DNA from: Erpetoichthys calabaricus | Lineage: Eukaryota; Chordata; Cladistia; Polypteriformes; Polypteridae | DNA length: 64,000 nt | NCBI RefSeq assembly: GCF_900747795.2 | Contig: NC_041394.2 | Span: 39,075,226-39,139,225 of the forward strand | Direction of reading: 5' to 3' | Program-made: the position numbers and the translations under genes | In this document: positions 55,695 through 64,000 of the stretch, one piece after another | How the letters are laid out: every line of letters begins with the position of its first letter | Position numbering within the stretch: the first letter of the stretch is position 1 | The notes under the pieces: model-generated | Database searches by the model: none | Told to the model about the DNA's origin: nothing | Seen by the model: only the letters and a program-made list of their open reading frames with translations

Positions 55695-58600
55695 GTGAAA
55701 GATCTTGGCTGTCTTGCTAATCACAAATAATGTCATGTCAAGGTGCTGATTTGCCTTTTGCAATTATCTGGTCTCATCTCCTGTGGCTCTCATGATGGTT
55801 GCTTTTTCTAACGCAGAGCTTTAGGCAGTGGTCAGCATGTAGTGCCACGCAGTCAAGTCTCAATCTTTTCGCCTATCACAAATCCTGACAAGGTGGTCTG
55901 TGTGGGAATGAACTATGAAGACCACTGCCGGGAGCAGAACGTACCATTGCCAAAAGAGCCCATTATCTTCAACAAGTTCTCCAGCTGCATTGTGGGACCA
56001 TATGATGACATCATATACCCAGCAGTGACCACCGTAAGTATGCTTTGGGAGCTCCGGCATCCTTCAATGTTTCTCCTTCCTGGAGTTTTTTTTATAGCTG
56101 AGTGACTCAAGGAGTGTGGAGTACGGGATATGACCGTGAACTCTGAAGTTAGTTGCTACTTTATCTTACAGTCTTGATAGGTGCAATTATAAAAAAAAAA
56201 AAAAACTTGGCTGCATTTTAAAATAAACTTTGGTCTGGATAAAAATGGTTGGAAGAAGCTAATTTTCCATCCTAGTTTAGAGAAGCAGTGCCTGTCATGT
56301 AATGTTTTATAAGTGAGGTGCTTTGACTGGATTGGCATGTTGTGTCCCACAGGAAGTGGACTGGGAGGTCGAGCTCGCTTTTGTGATTGGGAAAACAGGA
56401 AAAGACATAGAGGTAAGAATCTGAAGGATCTGCGAATACGTACTGTATGTGACATCTGGCTCAGTCTCCGAAGTTAAAGAGCATAGGAGACATTGTTACT
56501 CCGTCCATGTTTTGATGCTTGAAATACACAGGAGAAAGTCTGTTTGTGCTGATCAGCTCTGTCGTTTGTAGGAAAAGGATGCACTCGGCTACATTGCTGG
56601 TTTCACTGTGGCAGATGATGTCAGTGCACGCGATTGGCAAAAGCGGAATGGGAAGCAGTGGCTCCTGAGCAAAACGTTTGATACCTTCTGCCCTCTTGGA
56701 CCAGCACTTGTTACCCCAGATGCTCTGTCAGGTGAGCCCGGGCTAGTTGTCATGTTACACATGTAGTTAGTCACAGATACGATGGTTTTTATTTTGTTTT
56801 TGCTATATTTGAAGGAAATCTAATTTCCTTTGTAATTGACAGCAGTTATCCAACCGTCAGTGGTTATGTATTTTGTTTGCTATTCCAGTACCTGGTTAAT
56901 GTTTGGCAGGGCAAGTAGAGCAAGATGGAACACTGGTCGGTCCATCACACTCATCATAATCATACATATTCATATCTGACCAGTTCTTTGAAAATTGTTA
57001 GAATTCCAGAGAGACTTCTGCCATAGCTCAACTGTGCAGGCTCACACTTACTGACTCGAGTTCCTGGGTCGGCTGGCAGCCTTTCTGTGTGAGGAGGATG
57101 AGTTAAACAGAGAGGAGTGCAGAAGTCTCATGTGCAGAGAATGACAAGGCCAAGAGTCAAATCAGACCCAAGTTTGCGTAGCTCTAAAGCAGCAGCTGCA
57201 TTATTAACTATATTACCTTTCCACCATCGGTGTAATCCTGTATAAGCGTAACACTTTGTGTGTATCTCTTTAACCTGATCTTTTTATATTTAAATGTAGG
57301 AAAAGTGGAGGCTGATAAAGGCAACCTTTCCAGGCAGTAGAAGTCAGATTTTTGATTAAAGGCAGTGATCACGTCAAACAGATGTGAACAACACTACCAC
57401 AAAATGTGTAATTCTTGCTTTTAATCTTTAGTTTGTGTGAAAAATATGTGTGCAAAACTGAATACTGACAAGTGCAAATTAAAAGATACACACAAACACC
57501 ATTATGTTTGCTAGAACCAAAAAGTGTTTATCATTACATCATTAAATGTCTACACCTTCTCGTCCCATGTTTTTACTTTTACAGTTTTGCAGTGTCCTTT
57601 TAGTTTAATTAAGAAAACAGATCTAAAATGAGGATGCCATGATTGTCGGATTTTTATTCTTGTTTTTCTCTAGTAAGCTGTTCTCCATTTATGGATAGTT
57701 TTCCTAATGTACTCTATAAAAAAGGCAGGCTCAAAGTCCTTGTCCAGTCGCATTGCTCTGAATTTCAAAGCTGGCACCTCAGCTGTTAAAAGCACGTCGA
57801 CAGAAGAAAAAGAAACTGTTAGTGGTGACCAGTGCCACAGCCTCGTCCTTCAAAACAGGAAGGGGCTAGAAAGTGCAACTTTAGGAAATTGCTGAGTAGC
57901 AGTGTTTGAAAGTACAGTCACAATATTCTGGAGCAGGGATTTGAGTGAGACTGTTAGATGTAGTATTTTGAAAAGACAAGTTATCTCCGACATTTATAGA
58001 TCTGGAAAAGGTGTACAGTAGAGTTCCAAGGGATGTCGTGTTTTGATGTATAAGAAAGAGGAAACTTCCAAAAACTGTGTTGTGCTCCCCTGACTATAGA
58101 CCTTTGATCACACCCTCCTCTGCCCTTTAGCTTTACCACATTTTCATACAGTTTTCCAGCATTCCAAACTCGATCCCGTCTGCCGTTGTTCTTTCACTTT
58201 CCACTAGTGTATTATATGTTGACAGTATCTTGTATTTATTACTACCACTTCCATGCCCCATGTACAAATCCTTTACTATATTTATATGTTTATACCACAA
58301 CCTTTTGTATTTTATTTCCTCTTTCATAGATGCATGCATTGCGGTGGGCTGGCACCCTACCTAGGGTTTGTTTCCTGCCTTGCGCCCTGTGTTGGCTGGG
58401 ATTGGCTCCAGCAGACCCCCGTGACCCTGAAGTTAGGATACAGCGGGTTGGATAATGGATGGATGGATGGATAGATACATGCATTTTAGACTTCATTTGC
58501 ATATCTTGTCTACTGTATTGTATATAATTTCAGTATTTATTGTAATGGACCATATTGCATATGCACTGTATTATTGTCCCCTTAAACTTCTCCTCACCCC

Positions 58601-61600
58601 ATGTCACTTTACGGTGGCTGTTACATGTGGTCATGAGATCCAAGGATTTCATTGTACTCTATGAATATGCAAGGAAATCAAGCTTGAAACTGAATTTAAT
58701 TGATTTTAAAAAAACATAAATTGAAATTTGTGTGTATACATGCATTTTTAGCAAACTAATTGCCAAAGTTTGTTTTAAACCACAAAGTTGCTGGTTCATT
58801 TGCCACTTACAGTACGTCTAAGTGAACATCCTGAACAAGTCACTTGTTTATCCACCAGGGCTCCACTGTAAAAATGTATGTAAGATAAATATAAGTCACC
58901 TTGGGTAAAGGTTTCTATTTCATAATCAATACTAGTGTTTTAAAAGCAGAATGTATAATAGCTATTAAAATATGGTTCTGAAAGCAGTGACAGCATAATG
59001 TATTGTAGAAGTTAACATTTATTTGTTTTTAAAGCATCTTGTACAGCAGTCGTAGTATTATCACATGTGCAGAGTCGAGTGACATTCTTACTTCGAGGAC
59101 GATTTAACCGTTTTGTCTGTCCAGATCCACACAACCTGAAAATTTGCTGCCGAGTCAATGGAGAAGTCGTTCAGGACAGTAATACCAACAAGATGATCTT
59201 TAAAACAGCGAAGCTCGTTTCCTGGATGTCCCAGTAAGTACCACTAAAGACCCAGTAGCAGAAGTGAGAAACTAGAAATGTCCATGCAGGATGAACTGTA
59301 CGCATTCTGAAGAAATACAAAAACATTATTTATACAAGAACAATTTTGGGTGTACAAGGTAACAGATTATCCAGGCAGTAAACATAAATACATTTAGAGA
59401 AGAAAGTAGTTTCTTTTATTAATATTTAAAAACGTTTTTTTTCTGTTTTCAATGTCTGTATTCCTTTTGTAGTTAGTATATACACAGTAGTTACTCAAAG
59501 GTTACTGTACTTACACACTTTTGCATGTTTAGGCAGTGGATTGTTGGTTATTGCTAATTATTCCTGCTGTCCTGTTACAATTTTCAAAATATATTATCAA
59601 AATGTATGCAATCTTTCACAAGGCAGAATATTAAAAAGCACTACACCAGTGGAACCCGTGACAAAGCGGGACAATAACTAAGAAGAAAGAGCATCAAAGC
59701 ACAGCTATGGAGGCAGAAAATTTGATGAACAAAGCCTTCAGACGCTCAGAGAAATAAGCTAGGAATGCAGATAAGGAAAAAAGTGATAATCAGGCACAAA
59801 TCAATAAAATAACACAGGTGGGTGTTCTCTGGAAAGAGCAATCTAAATGTTTTTGTAAAAGTCCATCAACATGGAACACTTTCTCCCAAAGAACATCCAT
59901 CTTTTTTTTTTTTTTAAACCCCTTGAGCCAAAGGAAGGGTTACAGGAATAAACCCTGCTACGTGAGCTTCTGGAAACACAGGTCCTTTTAGAATGAGGCA
60001 TGGAGACCGATGTCATCTAGCAGCCTATGCACCTCACGCTTCTCTGTTGAAGAGAAGAAAAAAAAAGATTGTTGATGTAGTGGGACACTGGCATTAAAGA
60101 AACTTGACAACACATACATGGCGTTTCACATGTGCACCTTATGATGTCCAAAGTTAATTAGCAGCCTAGCATACCACTCTCCACCCAGCTTGATGTAGTT
60201 CGGGTCATGGTGGTGCTGGAGTGTGTTATGGCTGCATTGGTTACAGCCCTGGTTGAGGTGCCAGTCCTCCACAGTGTAACCTAACCTGGCCATCCTTGGG
60301 GGTGTGGGAGGAAAACTGGACTGGAAGTGTTGAAGGTTGTGAGTCAGCTGATGATACAAGTGCAGGTCCACAATGCTTTATCTACAGTTCTGAAATTCAA
60401 ATTGGAATCCGTTTATTGGACTTTGTTCTTCTTTTACAAACATCCCTAAATTAACTTTTTGTGGAAGGAACCTCAAGGTGAAGTTAATTTAGTTTTTTTG
60501 TTTGACCCACTGAGTAACAGGTATATCTATGGGCATTTGTTCATCCTGCTCTTTATTAGAGTCTGCTGTAGAGCAGCCCTCAAACGCACCGTGATCTGAT
60601 CAGTGCAGACAAGAGCAGAAGGTGGCTGTGTGAATTATCAAATGTAATCTGCAATGCCTCTGTTTATTACAAACTAGTAGAAATACCCAGCATTTCCCGG
60701 TTTGTTAATGAACAAACAATGAAGACTCACTAATGTGCTTGTCCTGCGGTCTTGTATGTATGTTATCATCCACTTGACGCTCTGAACCGGCCAACTCTAT
60801 TTAATTACAAAAGCAACAGGGGCACGGTGGCGCTCAAACATAAAGAATGCTTTTCAGTCACCTCCAGTCCGCCCTCTGGTGGTCGTTCCGAGTGTCAACT
60901 GGATGATAACACACATACAAGACCGCAAGAGCACCCAAACCTTACCTAGAAGGGGGTGGGTTAGGATTGATTTCACCCTAAAATATTTTTAGTCGACCAA
61001 TGAGAAACGTGTACCAAGTTTCATGAAAATTGCTCCAGCCGCTTGGAAGTGATGCTGGAACATACATACATACTACACACGCAGTACTTTAGACTTTTAT
61101 ATATTTATATATACAGTGGTACCTCAGTATACGTCCTTAATCCGTTCCAGATCCTTGGACTTATACCAAACAAATTTTTCCCATAAGAAATAAAGGGAAA
61201 ATGATTAATCTGTTCCCATGAAAAAAAATCCTATTGTTATTGGCATATTATACATTGATGGGGTTTATAAAATAATTTAAACACTGCTTAATACTAAAAT
61301 ATATAAATACAAAAGCCATTAGATGAAATAAATGAAAATTTAACCTCACTTTACTTTTTAATAACGTCTTTGTTTTTCACACTCGTAGATACCATTGTTC
61401 TCGCCATACGGTATGCAGCAGCCATGTCCCGGATATGCATGCCACCTTCGTACTTTTCAACAATCAATTCAAATTTACGCAAAAAAACACAAAATCACAT
61501 GAAAATTCACAGAGTTATAGCGCGGGTTGTTCACTAAATGCTAGCAACTGGCGTACAGACGCTCGTGGGCAGCGTAGGGTAGCGTGCGGTGTGACGATGC

Positions 61601-63948
61601 AGGTCCGCTTCACGCTCCCATACGTCCTTACGGGGAGTCCTGAACCCGACAGCGTCGTTAATGTCACCGAGATGAGCTGACAAATGAGGACAATTCTCAA
61701 ATGAAGCCAGGGGATAGTGCAAGAATGCTAAGTGCTTTTATTTAAAACAAAAATCAGTGTCCAAACAAAGTGCAGTGCATCTGGTTTCAATAAATAATTA
61801 TTTAATAAATATCCATAAAAACAAGTGTTCTGTGGGGATAAAAAAACAATAAATAAATCCGAGGTTAAAAATGCAGTCTCACTCTTCACGATCCCACAGC
61901 CCACCTGTGCAGGTGTGACTCGCTCCAACTACCTCATTAACTTCCCCTCGGTTGTGCAGTCGCGCCCACGGAGAACGACACGGCTATACGGGTTAAAACC
62001 TGGCCCTTTTTTTTTGAAACTGCGGACCCGCTATACCACATGTGGTGTTGTAGCACGCAAGTTGTATTCCAAACAAAGGTCAGATAGCAAGCAAAATGTT
62101 TCGCATCCAAACAGGACGTATACCAAGGTGGACTTATTCCAAAGCAGACGTATACCGAGGTACCACTGTGTGTGTATATAATATATATTGTGGGAACCAG
62201 CCTGGACACAGACAGGTAGACATGTTGTTTTCACCACACACACGTTTATTTACAAGTTAGTGAGCACACCCCAGTGCCTCAGCACCAATCACCCCTTCAA
62301 GTCCTGGCCAACACACACAATGCCTTTAGTCTTCAGACCGCCTCCACTCCTCCGCGCTCCGTCCACTTCCCCCCGACTCCAGCCTTGAATCGAGGGAGGC
62401 GGCCCCTTTTATTCACCCCCAGATGGGCTCCAGGTGCTTCCTGATAAGCCTCCGCTGACACACCCCCATGTGGCAGAAGCCCTCCGGGTGTCCCTGATCC
62501 TCTCCCCCCCCCCCCCCCCCAGGTCCAGGGCTCCCAAGGCATCGGGGCGCCCCCTGGCGGTGACTACGGGACAACTACAGGGTTGAGCTTCCCAGCTGTG
62601 TACCCGTGGCCCCCAACACAACCAGGGCGGTCGCCCCCTCGTGGTCTGGAGGAGGCACAAGCCCTCCTCCGTTCCTCCTGGGCATCTCGGCTGGGTACCA
62701 CCCCCAGCCGCGCGCCACAATATATATACTAGTACTGTGTATTAAGTATGTTCACTTGAAGGACCGACTGTGTGCAATTCTTATATAGAGATGTGTGCTT
62801 ATCTACTGTACACAGCAGCAGCAATGACCTAAAAAGGAGAAATGGATCTTTTACTCGGAAAGTGACAAAGGCAAACAAATGACGTCATAAGATGATATGA
62901 CTTTGCAGTGGCAGCCAAAATGTAACAGCTTCATGACTGTCAAGTTTTGTGGTATTTGAACATATTAACAGAACAGACAAAGACGTCTCTGTATGACCAC
63001 AGATTAAAGCAAAATGGAAGTGGGAGATTTGTGAGTTATGAAAGACCATGTGAGCTTGTAAGGCAATTTAAGGGCCTCGAAGGACAGGCCTACCTGTAAG
63101 GAATTGTTTTTCATCAATTTTGAACCCCAGTTCCTTTTCATAACATCCTCTTAAATGGATGACTAGAACGAACTAATATTTGTATAACATTTTGAATTTA
63201 AAATAGTTGTATGTATTATGTGTATCAGAAGGTTGTGGGTCTTTTTGGTAGCAGCCATAATGTAGCCCCTAATACTATATGAAAAGCAAGGGGTACATTT
63301 TCCCCCGCATTTACTGTTTTGGTAGGACCTGTGCATACTTTTGGGGTATATATTATCCTGTTTAAATGGAATCTGTAAAAAGAATCCCCAGCTTATCAGT
63401 GAGAGTGTGTTGTGCACTGTACATATTTAGGTATCTTTGTTGACTCTTCTATCCATCCATTTTTCTTTAAACCTGCATCTTCCACTACAGCACTGAGAAG
63501 AGTCCAAGCCTGTGCCAGTGGCACCGTGAACTCCTCTTTTAACAGCCCTCACTCACTCACTCACTCACTCACACACTCAGAAGCAGCCAATCTAGAGCTG
63601 CTGTTGAACAAAGCTACACATCGGGGATTCATAAGCTAAACAAATGCATTTTAAATCTGGCATCTAAAACAAGTCTCTGATACTATTCAGAGTGTCCGAT
63701 ATCAGAGTGTGCAACATCACACGTTTGAAGAATTTGGCAAGTAATATTTACACAATCCACCCTAAGCTACATATGATAGGCACGACTGTAAAGTGAACAT
63801 ACTGGGATTGGCTCAGGTTTGGAGTGTAAACAGCACTTTCTGTGATTTTGAAACTTGCAGGTTCACCACGCTTTATCCAGGAGACGTCTTCTTAACAGGA
63901 ACACCTCCAGGAGTTGGCGTCTTTAGAAAACCACCAGTGTTCCTTAAG
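55459..63948 (+). CDS. fahd2a: FAHD2A-like fumarylacetoacetate hydrolase-domain protein (3' end outside window)
   Basis: Seen: six coding exons (55459-55694, 55817-56033, 56353-56412, 56572-56731, 59125-59233, 63861-63948) join in frame to 290 codons. The protein closely follows vertebrate FAHD2A (about 314 aa in human), so about 24 C-terminal residues lie beyond 64000. Residues 1-28 are basic with no acidic residue ([20 protein letters not shown]), as in a mitochondrial presequence. Metal-binding residues of the FAH fold are present: E156 and E158 in DWEVELA, and D187 in [10 protein letters not shown], with the E-to-D spacing of 29 seen in FAHD1. GMNYEDHC and [17 protein letters not shown] are family hallmarks. 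Family knowledge: FAHD proteins are Mg-dependent; FAHD1/FAHD2 have been linked to oxaloacetate chemistry in mitochondria. An in-frame TAG precedes the ATG directly, fixing the start in this exon. Inference: active enzyme. Confidence 0.94.
55817..56033 (+). CDS. fahd2a: fahd2a coding exon 2
   Basis: Acceptor TAACGCAG, donor GTAAGT. Encodes [20 protein letters not shown] and [20 protein letters not shown], the start of the FAH catalytic fold. Confidence 0.94.
56353..56412 (+). CDS. fahd2a: fahd2a coding exon 3
   Basis: [20 protein letters not shown], 20 codons, phase 0 at both ends. Carries metal ligands E156 and E158. Acceptor TCCCACAG, donor GTAAGA. Confidence 0.94.
56572..56731 (+). CDS. 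fahd2a: fahd2a coding exon 4
   Basis: Residues 172-225: [18 protein letters not shown] with D187, then [20 protein letters not shown]. Donor GTGAGC. Confidence 0.94.
56732..59124. other. fahd2a intron after coding exon 4
   Basis: Holds the SINE tail above and a CORE-SINE-like fragment near 58835-58920 (AAGTCACTTGTTTATCCACC, then AAGTCACCTTGGGTAAAGG). The ORF at 57707-57895 is not supported as an exon. Confidence 0.45.
58336..58472 (+). repeat. SINE 3' portion with (ATGG)n tail
   Basis: GCGGTGGGCTGGCACCCTAC, TTGGCTGGGATTGGCTCCAG, CAGCGGGTTGGATAATGG and (ATGG)n. Close relative of 46180-46316. Confidence 0.75.
59125..59233 (+). CDS. fahd2a: fahd2a coding exon 5
   Basis: [20 protein letters not shown] then [15 protein letters not shown]. 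Acceptor CTGTCCAG, donor GTAAGT. The last codon is split CA|G. Confidence 0.94.
59234..61113. other. fahd2a intron after coding exon 5, left part
   Basis: A dispersed repeat with GTACCAAGTTTCATGAAAAT and a (CATA)n-like end lies near 60680-61090; its family is unclear. No gene seen. Confidence 0.4.
61114..62168. mobile_element. Tigger/pogo-like non-autonomous element
   Basis: Ends CAGTGGTACCTCAGTATACG and, on the other strand, CAGTGGTACCTCGGTATACG. The left side is preceded by TA; the right side now reads TG. About 1055 bp, with no transposase. It differs in sequence from the element at 24182. Confidence 0.72.
62189..62719 (-). mobile_element. Solo LTR fossil, same family as 4028-4499
   Basis: A 531-bp unit with TGTGGGAACC...GCGCCACA ends, inside an AT-rich target consistent with a 4-bp ATAT repeat. 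The core CGCCCCCTGGCGGTG and the TATA-like and AATAAA order on the minus strand match the LTR at 4028. No internal region is adjacent. Its ends and length differ from the other copy, so the two are diverged subfamilies. Confidence 0.6.
62720..63860. other. fahd2a intron after coding exon 5, right part
   Basis: Contains a SINE-tail-like patch on the minus strand near 63448-63490 and a (CACT)n tract at 63550-63573. Nothing else recognised. Confidence 0.4.
63861..63948 (+). CDS. fahd2a: fahd2a coding exon 6
   Basis: [20 protein letters not shown] then FRKPPVFLK. Acceptor ACTTGCAG, donor GTACTT. The FAH substrate-site GTPxG loop is intact. The terminal exon is not in the window. Confidence 0.94.
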
Positions 63949-64000
63949 GTACTTTTTTTTTTTTCCTTTCACCTCACTCACTTTGGTATTGCTTTTTAAA

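Noticed and set aside
60126-60371. 81-codon minus-strand frame in the fahd2a intron
   Set aside because: Low-complexity, repeat-like sequence without splice sites or homology.
55459-63948. Whether the FAHD gene could be FAHD1
   Set aside because: Length, the N-terminal MRLVQF segment, and [14 protein letters not shown] follow FAHD2A, while FAHD1 is only about 220 residues.

Overview
The window is vertebrate nuclear DNA, most likely from a ray-finned fish. Two spliced host genes with GT/AG introns are embedded in a dense, layered set of transposable elements typical of fish: L2- and CR1-type LINEs, tRNA-derived and CORE-type SINEs, Helitrons, piggyBac, PIF-Harbinger, hAT and Tigger/pogo-like DNA elements, and solo LTR fossils. 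The mix of repeats would fit a polypteriform such as a bichir or ropefish, but that is a guess from repeat flavour only.

Host gene 1 (minus strand, 51609 down to 5404) encodes an M17-family leucyl aminopeptidase of the kind named 'putative aminopeptidase W07G4.4' in animal genomes. I could assemble 17 coding exons that join in frame into 516 codons plus a stop. All expected M17 metal-binding and catalytic residues are present. The first coding exon is only 14 nt, and just upstream of it lies a compact CCAAT/GC-box promoter.

Host gene 2 (plus strand, from 55459) is a FAHD2A-like fumarylacetoacetate hydrolase-domain gene. Six coding exons (290 codons) are visible; the last exon lies beyond the right edge. 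A CCAAT/YY1-like promoter lies near 55050. The two genes are arranged head to head, about 3.4 to 3.8 kb apart.

Layout: 1-5403 is the 3' flank of gene 1, with a decayed transposon-type coding remnant (60-640) and a solo LTR fossil (4028-4499). 5404-51609 is gene 1. Its introns hold a piggyBac-type element with long inverted repeats (8639-9905), a BED-zinc-finger hAT remnant split by a PIF-Harbinger element (18440-21510), a near full-length CR1 split by a Tigger-like element (22754-28200), a Helitron split by an L2 LINE (30389-35100), a second, tandem-repeat-rich Helitron of the same family (38986-40693), and a second L2 copy about 99% identical to the first (46820-49634). 51610-55458 is the intergenic and promoter region with SINEs. 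55459-64000 is gene 2, with a second Tigger-like element (61114-62168) and a solo LTR fossil (62189-62719) in its fifth coding intron.

I found no CRISPR array, prokaryotic operon or rRNA gene, and no convincing undescribed system. The most informative structures are the nested insertions, which give a relative age order, and the foldback piggyBac element that carries a tRNA-like promoter module.
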